Shown here: positions 35,020-41,184 of the stretch, one piece after another
Layout: each line of letters begins with the position of its first letter
Position numbering within the stretch: the stretch's first letter is position 1
Origin: Alphaproteobacteria bacterium
GTDB lineage: Bacteria; Pseudomonadota; Alphaproteobacteria; JABAAW01; JAHZMA01
Direction: 5' to 3'
Assembly (NCBI GenBank): GCA_022599575.1
Contig: JAHZMA010000004.1
Coordinates: 1 to 41,184, forward strand
Length of the DNA: 41,184 nucleotides
The notes under the pieces: generated by a model
What the model was told of the DNA's origin: nothing
Databases searched by the model: none
The model's input: the letters and a program-made list of their open reading frames with translations, nothing else
Made by a program: the position numbers and the translations under genes

Positions 35020-35667
35020 CTACATATCGGTTGATTGTATCAGCTTGATATGGTTTGTTTGCATATCGGCAAGGGCTGTCTCTAGCGAACCATCTAGATT
35101 AATACCCCTACAAGCGTCAAGAATAACCAATGTTTCAAATCCCCTTGCCACCGCATCAATCGCCGAAAAATAAACGCAAAAATCTGTGGCAAGCCCCGTC
35201 AAATAGAGTTTGTTAATACCGCGTTCTTTCAGATAGCTGGTAAGCCCCGTTAAGGTTTGCTTATCATTTTCTTGAAATGCCGAATAGCTATCGATCGATG
35301 AATGATAGCCTTTTCGTAAGATTAAATCCGCCCTATCACTATTTAAATCAGCATGAAATTCGGCGCCCTTGCTGCCTTGAATACAATGGTCAGGCCATAA
35401 AATTTGCTTGCCATATGGCATATCTATCAGCTCCATCGGGTTTTTGCCAGCATGGCTAGAGGCAAAAGAAGAATGCCCTGCAGGGTGCCAATCTTGCGAT
35501 AGAATAACCGTTTCAAACCTATCGATTAGCTGGTTTATCACAGGCACTATCGCATCGCCATGTGGCACTGCCAAACTACCATTAGGGCAAAAATCATTCT
35601 GAACATCAATCACCAACAATGCTTCTTTTGCTAATGTTTTTTTTACTAATGCTTCTTTTACTGGCAT
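35020..35667 (-). CDS. pncA: Nicotinamidase PncA (isochorismatase fold)
   Basis: Hydrolyses nicotinamide to nicotinate for NAD salvage. The 215-residue chain carries the catalytic triad D21 (VIDVQNDF), K119 (RKGYHSSIDSYSAF) and C164 (GLATDFCVYF), and the metal site DWHPAGH (D59, H61, H65), all close to E. coli PncA. A GTG at 35670 precedes the ATG; ATG is preferred. The first 15 residues (MPVKEALVKKTLAKEAL) form an extension with a repeated EAL segment, apparently from a small repeat in the DNA. Confidence 0.92.
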   Translation of the reverse strand: MPVKEALVKKTLAKEALLVIDVQNDFCPNGSLAVPHGDAIVPVINQLIDRFETVILSQDWHPAGHSSFASSHAGKNPMELIDMPYGKQILWPDHCIQGSKGAEFHADLNSDRADLILRKGYHSSIDSYSAFQENDKQTLTGLTSYLKERGINKLYLTGLATDFCVYFSAIDAVARGFETLVILDACRGINLDGSLETALADMQTNHIKLIQSTDM

Positions 35668-35670
35668 CAC

Positions 35671-35924
35671 AATCTACCTAAAATATAATATCATTAACCG
35701 ATGATTATCACACCATCATGCCATAACCGCCTTAAAAATACCATTACAAAAAATGATTATATGATTTTATTTTTTAACAAAAATGCGCGATGATATTGCC
35801 CATTGATATTATAAACACCGTTAGCGAACAACACAGCTTTTGCACTATTGATAAATATGCTATATAAGATGAATATCTATCACTATTGTTAAAGCCATGC
35901 CTTATTTTATCATCGAATAGGCAA
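35671..35924. other. Gap between the HEPN gene and pncA
   Basis: These 254 AT-rich bases hold the presumed pncA promoter, which I cannot place with confidence. GCCTTAT (35899-35905) and ATAAGGC (35931-35937) are inverted repeats that span the HEPN stop codon and might help end its transcript. Confidence 0.4.
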
Positions 35925-36641
35925 TCATTTATAAGGCACAGGCATAACGGGGACGGTTACTTTGCCCCATTTGCCTTTATCATCGCAACAGAGCATATCA
36001 TTGATAATAATCGGCATTAATGTTGACATAATGGCACAGCAATTTTTTGTCTGCACCCGAAAATCATCTTCATTGATGGTGCGCCATGTCGCTGAGCCAT
36101 GAAAATATTGATTCCGAACCTCATTAATACGGAAAATTAATTCTTTTAATATTTTCACAATATCCACTATATCATGTTGTTTCTTTGCTATGTTTCTAAA
36201 AAACGTTTTATTATAGTCATTAAAAGAGCGTTCCGCACCTGCTAGCGTTATTTTAGCACCTACTTTTTGTGCTTCCCAATATCCCGAATAGGCATAACGA
36301 TTATAAAGCAATTTTGTGACATCATTTTCGGCATCATCAATATTTTTCTTTATCTGTTTCAGCAAATTAAATTTACTATTATCGCCAAGCTTCTCAAAAA
36401 AAATAGCGATTTTTTGCATTTCTCTTTTTCTATCGTCACGCTTTATATAATCTTCATAGCAGGCATAGCAGGCATTGAAACTTATCCATAAAAAGATAAA
36501 ACGAACCGCAGGGTCATCTGTTTCTTGTTCGGCACGTTTTAGCCAACTCAATACCCGTCGCATTCGGTCAAAATAATCTTTGCTGGCATCACCTGCTTCT
36601 ATCAAATCATATTTTGCCTGCAATTCCGTATAAATATACAT
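35925..36641 (-). CDS. HEPN-domain protein (candidate RNase), unknown system
   Basis: A 238-residue, mostly helical protein. RNQYFHG near the C-terminus gives R176-x4-H181, the Rx4-6H motif of HEPN ribonucleases, inside a predicted helix (IFRINEVRNQYFHGSATW). RFIFLWISFNACYACYEDY at 47-65 matches the aromatic helix often seen in standalone HEPN proteins. HEPN proteins act as toxins or in phage defence, but some are not nucleases. No obvious antitoxin (MNT-type nucleotidyltransferase) lies beside it. The ribosome-binding site is a run of seven G (36646-36652) four bases from ATG. Confidence 0.6.
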   Translation of the reverse strand: MYIYTELQAKYDLIEAGDASKDYFDRMRRVLSWLKRAEQETDDPAVRFIFLWISFNACYACYEDYIKRDDRKREMQKIAIFFEKLGDNSKFNLLKQIKKNIDDAENDVTKLLYNRYAYSGYWEAQKVGAKITLAGAERSFNDYNKTFFRNIAKKQHDIVDIVKILKELIFRINEVRNQYFHGSATWRTINEDDFRVQTKNCCAIMSTLMPIIINDMLCCDDKGKWGKVTVPVMPVPYK

Positions 36642-36731
36642 GACACCCCCCCATCAATATTTATGATAGAATAATCATAGAATAATACGTGTTTCTATGC
36701 AACTGAGAAATTATTGGAAATGATATATTTT

Positions 36732-36774
36732 ACTTTGTCCGTCATTCCCGCGTAGGCGGGAATCCAGACAAAGT
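36732..36774. repeat. dRS3-like hairpin repeat
   Basis: The core ATTCCCGC-GTAG-GCGGGAAT (36744-36763) is an exact 8-bp stem and fits the dRS3 form ATTCCC-N8-GGGAAT known from Neisseria and found in many proteobacteria. Outer arms ACTTTGTC (36732-36739) and GACAAAGT (36767-36774) add another 8 bp. It lies alone in the 152-bp gap between two minus-strand genes. I saw no second copy in this window. Confidence 0.75.
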
Positions 36775-36793
36775 TAGCAAAAATAGAGACGTA

Positions 36794-37351
36794 TTAAATC
36801 TTATCATAACCAATCGAATATATTTTTATTCCATATTTTTCTTCTATTAATTTTGTTTCTTTATTTTTAGGTGTCATATGGAAAATATAACGATGCTCAA
36901 ATTTTAAAGCATTTTCTTCTCGTAATTTTTTAATATCGTTGTTGAGCTTGTTATTATTCGTAACATCAACTGCTGCAAAAATTTCTACTGCGATAAAATT
37001 TTCTTTAACACTTAAAATATCAAAACCTGAATGGGTGGCATAACCCATCTTGAAACCATTTGCATCGGGATGTGCATCTAATAGAAATTCAATTGCTTTT
37101 AAGGCGGTTATGTAGGTAGATGTTTGATTTAATTGTTCAGTAAAATTAAGCTTCTCATTATCATTACCATCCGCAAAAGGATAGCGACCTACTTTTTCAA
37201 ATCTTGTATTTATAAAAATCGTTATATATGATTGTTTGGATTTTTGTAAGTTCTCTATTGTTTTAGAAGCATTATTCTCAATTATTTGCAATGCTCTTGT
37301 AACATCGCTTTGACTTTTAATAATGAGCGTTTCTTTTTCAATATTCGTCAT
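36794..37351 (-). CDS. Hypothetical protein, 185 residues
   Basis: Not recognised. Mixed helix and strand composition, no signal peptide or membrane helix. The middle reads SGFDILSVKENFIAVEIFAA, a strand-turn-strand faintly like a PD-(D/E)xK nuclease core but lacking the lysine, so I do not call it one. The tail (KETKLIEEKYGIKIYSIGYD) is charged. The start at 37351 has GGAG seven bases upstream and lies 12 bp after the outer-membrane protein gene, so the two are probably co-transcribed. Confidence 0.6.
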   Translation of the reverse strand: MTNIEKETLIIKSQSDVTRALQIIENNASKTIENLQKSKQSYITIFINTRFEKVGRYPFADGNDNEKLNFTEQLNQTSTYITALKAIEFLLDAHPDANGFKMGYATHSGFDILSVKENFIAVEIFAAVDVTNNNKLNNDIKKLREENALKFEHRYIFHMTPKNKETKLIEEKYGIKIYSIGYDKI

Positions 37352-37363
37352 TTTCTTCTCCTC

Positions 37364-38086
37364 TTAAAAATTGTAACGTAAGCCAATATCGTTGAACGAA
37401 TAAATAGCACCGCGGATTCCACTATAAAACCGTATCCCGATAATAATATCGACCGCATCATGCAGATGATATGCCAAGCCACTACCAAACACAACACCAT
37501 TGGCGTTTTCGGTATCAATAATACTATTACCTACTTTATATTCACTTTTATATGTGCTATCTTTTTGCGTTACCTTCACATTAAAATCAGTTCTGCCCAT
37601 CTTGAAGAAAGGTTGTAATTTTGCGTTTTCTGCCATGCTAGGATAATAAATATATGAAAGCGCCTGACCAGAAAAAGTAATTTTATAGGAGAATATTGTG
37701 CCACTTGTTGTGTTACGCAAGCGATAACCACTACCATTATCGGATGTAACATATATGACATCTTTATAGCGCACAGTTTCTTCAATATAGTCGCTTTTTG
37801 CCGAAAATTGCTCAAACTCAATCGCATGATTTTGTTTGCGATATTGCAAGGCAGTGACTGAATTTTTCCATGTATATGTCTTTTCCCACTCTTCTTGCGT
37901 GGTATTGGAATCCCAATAATAAAAATCCTCGCTGTCATCATCAAGATTCACACCGCTACCGCCGCCAAACCCGAATGTATTCACGCCCTTGCCTTGTATC
38001 AGACTTAACGAAACGCCATCTCTGGCGTTAGCGATAGGGGATATCAGCAATAGCATCACTATCAATAAAATTTGTTTTTTCACCAT
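37364..38086 (-). CDS. Outer-membrane beta-barrel protein, unknown role
   Basis: A 240-residue exported protein. Signal peptide MVKKQILLIVMLLLISPIAN with cleavage after ANA (residue 21). The mature chain is made of short amphipathic strands rich in tyrosine and serine and ends ...NDIGLRYNF, with the terminal phenylalanine that marks barrels for BAM assembly. SVTALQYRKQNHAIEFEQFS and AYHLHDAVDIIIGIRFYSG look like paired strands, as in OmpA/OmpW-like porins. The frame opens five codons earlier, but GGAG in front of MVKKQ favours 38086. No specific family recognised. Confidence 0.7.
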   Translation of the reverse strand: MVKKQILLIVMLLLISPIANARDGVSLSLIQGKGVNTFGFGGGSGVNLDDDSEDFYYWDSNTTQEEWEKTYTWKNSVTALQYRKQNHAIEFEQFSAKSDYIEETVRYKDVIYVTSDNGSGYRLRNTTSGTIFSYKITFSGQALSYIYYPSMAENAKLQPFFKMGRTDFNVKVTQKDSTYKSEYKVGNSIIDTENANGVVFGSGLAYHLHDAVDIIIGIRFYSGIRGAIYSFNDIGLRYNF

Positions 38087-38110
38087 ACTCTCCATCATCA
38101 ATGTTTAAGG

Positions 38111-38132
38111 AAAAGCCAGAGCAAGCTCTGGC
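38111..38132 (-). terminator. Hairpin with T-run upstream of the outer-membrane protein gene
   Basis: Read on the minus strand, GCCAGAG-CTTG-CTCTGGC (38132-38115) is a perfect stem with a tetraloop, followed by TTTT. It could end transcripts arriving from the sugar-acid operon or act as an attenuator in the leader of the beta-barrel gene, whose start is only 25 bp further on. Confidence 0.55.
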
Positions 38133-38551
38133 GAACCGGAGAGTAGAAAGACCGCTATATACAAACAGCCCGATAATTTTTGGTGAGATTCGTTTCAGGG
38201 AACCCTACTTGGACATGATTACCGCCCCCGGTTCAAATGAAGCTGGGGCAGACATTACGAAGATATTACGAAAACAATATCGTCTAACGACCAATGCTAG
38301 CCATGTATATATTTAGGAGTTTCTACGCTCCGCTTATTTTTACAAATAAGCATCTGCAAGATACTATAATGATAAAGCTACTGCAAGTAAAATATTGTAA
38401 CTGGAAATTGATAGCGTCAATATGATTTTCGTGTTCGCTACTCTCTCCGTGCTTTGCACCCTAGCCCCCTTGCTTCCGCAGGGGTGACGAGAGGGGTGTG
38501 CGTTGTTTCAGGGGCGTGTGGCACAAAGGCGGTGCGTATCTCACCCCGCCA
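38133..38551. other. Non-coding stretch with a GC-rich hairpin
   Basis: These 419 bp contain no supported gene; a plus-strand open frame at 38101-38316 has no ribosome-binding site or recognisable family. CCCC-T-TGC and GCAGGGG (38466-38484) form a bulged hairpin in a patch (about 38455-38545) clearly richer in GC than its surroundings, which may be a repeat element or imported scrap. Confidence 0.45.
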
Positions 38552-39394
38552 TCAATTGATACCGATTGTATTCTTGCCTTTTGCCTCTTCCAGAATTTCA
38601 GGGTAAGGCACATTTTCGCCAAGCAATTGCAACAAATAAGGTGAGGCATTTTTCAACACATCCGCATCAAGCGTTGCGGTCATATTTTCCATCGGCACGA
38701 TAAATTTCGGCAAATATTGAATCAAAACTGCGCTACGGTCTTTATCGGCAGAAATATTCGGCATGGCGCAATGCCATACTGCCCCAAAGAAAATCACCGC
38801 ATCGCCCGCTTCGCCAAACATACGGCTACAATTTTTGTGAAAATATTCCTCATCATCGGGATAATAAAGCGCGCTTTGAGTTTTAGGCATAAAGGCAGTG
38901 GCGCCAGTTTCGGCGGTAAATTCATCTAGCATAATCGTGACTTGAGCATTCATTGGGAATGATGTATTTATCTTGGGCGGGAAAGCTGATTTTTTGTAAT
39001 AATCCCAGTAAGGATAGTCGATATGTGGCTCTTGCCCTGGACCGCCTGCTAATATACGGTTTGCCGCAATCGAGCCCATAATAAACTCATCACCCAAAAA
39101 TTTGCTTAACACATTTTTGAACACAGGGTGGGTTGCCATTTTGATAAAAATATCGCCTTTATTGAGCAAATTCCATACGCGCCTTTGCAAATGCAAATTA
39201 TTGCTTTTTTCTGCTTTGCCCTGAAAATGCGTTACTTTAGGCGTCTCTTGATTGGAATGCTGATGAATAATATCACGCGCATTTTTTACTTCTTCGGCAG
39301 TGAAGAGATTTTTGATTAATATTGCGCCATCGCCATCAAGCAACTCATCACAGGCTTTTTCTACATCTATATTATTTTCCTTAAATTCTAGCAT
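38552..39394 (-). CDS. Phytanoyl-CoA dioxygenase (PhyH) family protein
   Basis: Fe(II)/2-oxoglutarate-dependent oxygenase, 280 residues. The facial triad is visible: H124-x-D126 in EPHIDYPYW and H208 in GAVWHCAMPN, with the 2-oxoglutarate-binding R220 in DKDRSAVLIQYLP. It begins one base after the aldolase stop with AAGGA upstream, so it is in the same operon. Bacterial PhyH enzymes hydroxylate many small molecules; the substrate cannot be told, but a sugar-acid-related or osmolyte substrate would suit the neighbours. Confidence 0.85.
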   Translation of the reverse strand: MLEFKENNIDVEKACDELLDGDGAILIKNLFTAEEVKNARDIIHQHSNQETPKVTHFQGKAEKSNNLHLQRRVWNLLNKGDIFIKMATHPVFKNVLSKFLGDEFIMGSIAANRILAGGPGQEPHIDYPYWDYYKKSAFPPKINTSFPMNAQVTIMLDEFTAETGATAFMPKTQSALYYPDDEEYFHKNCSRMFGEAGDAVIFFGAVWHCAMPNISADKDRSAVLIQYLPKFIVPMENMTATLDADVLKNASPYLLQLLGENVPYPEILEEAKGKNTIGIN

Positions 39395-39395
39395 T

Positions 39396-40184
39396 TTAAT
39401 ATCCTTTATTAGCGTTTGCTTTTATATTGAGAAACTCTTTTAATGGTGCGGTTGCCATCTGCAAGCCATCAACCATCGCCCTTATATCCGAAGAAATGGT
39501 TACCATATCAAAGCCTTTTTCAATCATTTTAATGGCATAATCAGGGTCATCCGTGTGAATGGCTGTTGCGACATTATATTGCTTGCCTTTTGCCAAAATA
39601 TAATCTATTTTTTCTAGCATCTCTGGCTCTTTTCTATCAAAACCGGGGGCAAAACCATGCGATATAGATAAATCAGCTGGCCCAATATACAACCCATTAA
39701 TGCCTTTCACCGATAATATCTCATCAATCTGATTGACTGCTTGTTCGGTTTCAATCATCGCAAAACCGATAATATGTTCATTGGCTTGGCTATAATAATT
39801 ATCATAAATTTGCATGGCACGAATGGGTCCAAAGCTACGCTCGCCTTTGGGCGGATAATAGAGTGCTTCAGCAAATTGTTCGGCTTCTATTTTGCTGTTC
39901 ACCATCGGGCAAATAATGCCTAACGCGCCTGCATCTAATGCTTTCATGATTTGGTCGGGCTGATTCCATGCCACCCGTACCATCGGCACCACATCACTGC
40001 CACGCAAACCATGAAAACTATCTAGCATCTGCTGATAATCTTGCAACCCATGTTGCAAATCTACGGTGATGCTATGAAACCCTTGCTTTGCCATTAGCTC
40101 AGCTTTGAATGCACTGCCTTGCGACAGCCAACCATTGATAATCGGTTGTTTGTTTTTAATACGGGTTTGCAATATATTCATCAT
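39396..40184 (-). CDS. HpcH/HpaI family 2-keto-3-deoxy acid aldolase
   Basis: Class II aldolase that splits 2-keto-3-deoxy sugar acids or 4-hydroxy-2-oxoheptanedioate to pyruvate and an aldehyde. The 262-residue protein has catalytic base H45 (VDLQHGLQDY), substrate arginine R70 (PMVRVAW), and metal ligands E145 (AMIETEQAV) and D171 (IGPADLSIS). The start overlaps the SDR stop by 4 bp. Together with the lactonase and dehydrogenase it points to a non-phosphorylating sugar-acid route. Confidence 0.92.
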   Translation of the reverse strand: MMNILQTRIKNKQPIINGWLSQGSAFKAELMAKQGFHSITVDLQHGLQDYQQMLDSFHGLRGSDVVPMVRVAWNQPDQIMKALDAGALGIICPMVNSKIEAEQFAEALYYPPKGERSFGPIRAMQIYDNYYSQANEHIIGFAMIETEQAVNQIDEILSVKGINGLYIGPADLSISHGFAPGFDRKEPEMLEKIDYILAKGKQYNVATAIHTDDPDYAIKMIEKGFDMVTISSDIRAMVDGLQMATAPLKEFLNIKANANKGY

Positions 40185-40930
40185 ACCACCCCTCCATCAA
40201 TCACGTAATTTTGTGCAGTAATCATTTTGCTATCATCACTTGCCAAGAATAATGCCAGTTTAGCAACTTCTTCGGGTTGAATCAATGCTTTGAGACTTTG
40301 CAATTTCATTAAATCGCTTTCAATTTCGGGGGTAAACCATAAATCCTTTTGCCTTTGGGTCATAATCCAGCCCGGCATGATGCTATTAACGCGGATATTA
40401 TCCACCCCTAAATCACGCGATAACACGCGCGTTAAGCCTATCATGCCTGCTTTTGCGGTGGCATAAGGGGTAAGGCGTGGCGCACGTTTCATATAAGAGG
40501 TGGAAGTGAAATTGATAATAGAGCCACCACCTAAAGTCTTCATACTCTTATGCACTGCTTGAATCGCGAAAAAAACTGGGCGGGCATTAATCGCGTGCAT
40601 ATCATCCCAAATTTCTTGCGTGATGTCATCAACATCATAGCGGTTATCGCAAGCGGCATTATTAATAAGGCAATGCACCGCGCCATGATTATCTTCAATC
40701 TGTTTTATGGTGGCTTGCAAGGCAGTAACATCGCGCAAATCGCACGGATAAAAATGCACGTTATTATTGAGTTTACTCTGTAATGCAAGGCTAGCTTTTT
40801 CATCAATATCGATGAAGCTCACCACTGCCCCTTGTGCATGAAATTCGCTCACCAAAGCCTCGCCAATACCGCTACCACCACCCGTGATAAGAACATGTTT
40901 GTTGTTAAGGCAAGAATATTGTGCGGTCAT
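40181..40930 (-). CDS. SDR family oxidoreductase
   Basis: NAD(P)-dependent dehydrogenase, 249 residues. Cofactor loop TGGGSGIG (16-23), NNAA (90-93), and catalytic S143, Y156 and K160 are all present; the C-terminal NYVIDGGVV is classical. D41-x-D43 after the second strand (FIDIDEK) favours NAD over NADP. Its start overlaps the lactonase stop by one base (TAATG) and its stop overlaps the aldolase start by 4 bp. Likely oxidises a sugar or its acid. Confidence 0.92.
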   Translation of the reverse strand: MTAQYSCLNNKHVLITGGGSGIGEALVSEFHAQGAVVSFIDIDEKASLALQSKLNNNVHFYPCDLRDVTALQATIKQIEDNHGAVHCLINNAACDNRYDVDDITQEIWDDMHAINARPVFFAIQAVHKSMKTLGGGSIINFTSTSYMKRAPRLTPYATAKAGMIGLTRVLSRDLGVDNIRVNSIMPGWIMTQRQKDLWFTPEIESDLMKLQSLKALIQPEEVAKLALFLASDDSKMITAQNYVIDGGVV

Positions 40931-41184
40931 TATATGTTCCTATCAGCGTTGAATGAGGGAATTGTAACCCCCTGTTTATTGGTTTTAATGGCAATCACCG
41001 CGCCTGATAGCGGGTAATCAATAAAATCTTCTGGCGTGTGGTTATGCGATAAAGATGTGATAAATAGGGTCGTCATATCATCACCGCCAAAACATGGCAT
41101 GGTCGGGGCTTTCATCGGTAGCGCAATATGGTCAATCAGCTTGCCCGTCTTATCAAAACAATTAAGATGCCCTGCTGAAACGCC
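40930..41184 (-). CDS. SMP-30/gluconolactonase family protein, C-terminal part (5' end outside window)
   Basis: The open frame enters from the right edge and gives 84 residues: GHLNCFDKTGKLIDHIALPM, then KAPTMPCFGGDDMTTLFITS and a C-terminal tail. The pattern F-D-x-x-G-K-L, I-x-L-P, P-T-x-x-x-F-G-G, L-x-x-T-S is the end of the SMP-30 six-bladed propeller. Lactonases of this family open aldonolactones made by sugar dehydrogenases. An internal methionine at 41115 is not the start. Confidence 0.85.
   Translation of the reverse strand, partial: GVSAGHLNCFDKTGKLIDHIALPMKAPTMPCFGGDDMTTLFITSLSHNHTPEDFIDYPLSGAVIAIKTNKQGVTIPSFNADRNI

Noticed and set aside
34165-35667. NicE-NicF (maleate isomerase and maleamate amidase) of nicotinate breakdown
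   Set aside because: The amidase is clearly closest to PncA in its motifs and no other nicotinate-degradation gene is present.
36794-37351. PD-(D/E)xK nuclease in the 185-residue hypothetical protein
   Set aside because: The strand pattern and an acidic residue are there, but the catalytic lysine is missing.
38215-38255. GGTTCAAAT, similar to a tRNA T-loop, between GCCCC and GGGGC
   Set aside because: The flanking bases do not form a T-stem and no acceptor, D or anticodon arm can be placed around it.
38101-38316. Plus-strand open frame of 71 codons
   Set aside because: It begins next to the beta-barrel start, includes the hairpin at 38115-38132 and has no ribosome-binding site or family signature.

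Overview
The window looks like chromosomal DNA of a Gram-negative proteobacterium with fairly low GC (near 40% by eye). Signal peptides, two outer-membrane beta-barrel candidates, TRAP transport, the Paa pathway and a HyuA/HyuB module all fit. The gene families suggest an alphaproteobacterium, but no rRNA, tRNA or other marker is present, so this is inference.

Left part (1-11.8 kb, all minus strand): aromatic catabolism. Transcription runs leftward from a FadB-like hydratase/dehydrogenase, through a TRAP transporter (dctP, dctQ, dctM) and a 3-oxoadipyl-CoA thiolase, then from its own promoter through paaA-B-C-D-E-Z. PaaABCDE epoxidises phenylacetyl-CoA, PaaZ opens the ring and oxidises the aldehyde, and the FadB-like enzyme and thiolase can finish by beta-oxidation. 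The TRAP genes lie 17 bp upstream of the thiolase, so they may import an aromatic or dicarboxylic acid for the pathway. A TGTAACA-type motif recurs in front of these units.

12.0-16.6 kb (plus): a single-chain restriction-modification enzyme (nuclease and methyltransferase, no helicase), then a scar where the 3' end of a second racemase gene abuts a LivM-LivG transporter remnant. Right after the scar is a promoter with a ten-C tract in an over-long 19-nt spacer, followed by a palindrome and an outer-membrane protein gene. This has the form of a phase-variable promoter and is the most striking signal in the window.

16.8-24.3 kb (plus): hyuA-hyuB, a TetR regulator, and a periplasmic-binding ABC transporter (binding protein, ATPase, permease). 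Together they look like an import and ATP-dependent ring-opening module for a hydantoin, oxoproline or similar cyclic amide. An eight-base motif, TGGTTAGT, is shared by the hyuA upstream region, the palindrome of the outer-membrane protein gene and the ATPase start.

24.4-29.0 kb (minus): arginine deiminase operon (YfcC-type carrier, arcA, arcB, arcC). Divergent from it, 29.2-34.1 kb (plus): two tandem SGNH-hydrolase-like membrane proteins, a SxtJ-like protein, a 49-residue DUF5989 protein and a NodU/TobZ-type carbamoyltransferase. ArcB makes carbamoyl phosphate, the donor used by the carbamoyltransferase, so the neighbours may be metabolically linked.

34.2-41.2 kb (minus): a maleate-isomerase/Asp-Glu-racemase family gene with pncA; a HEPN-domain gene, a hairpin repeat, an unknown protein and another outer-membrane protein; then an operon of SMP-30 lactonase (partial), SDR dehydrogenase, HpcH/HpaI aldolase and a phytanoyl-CoA dioxygenase-like enzyme, suggestive of sugar-acid breakdown. 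No tRNA, rRNA, CRISPR array or intact insertion sequence was seen.
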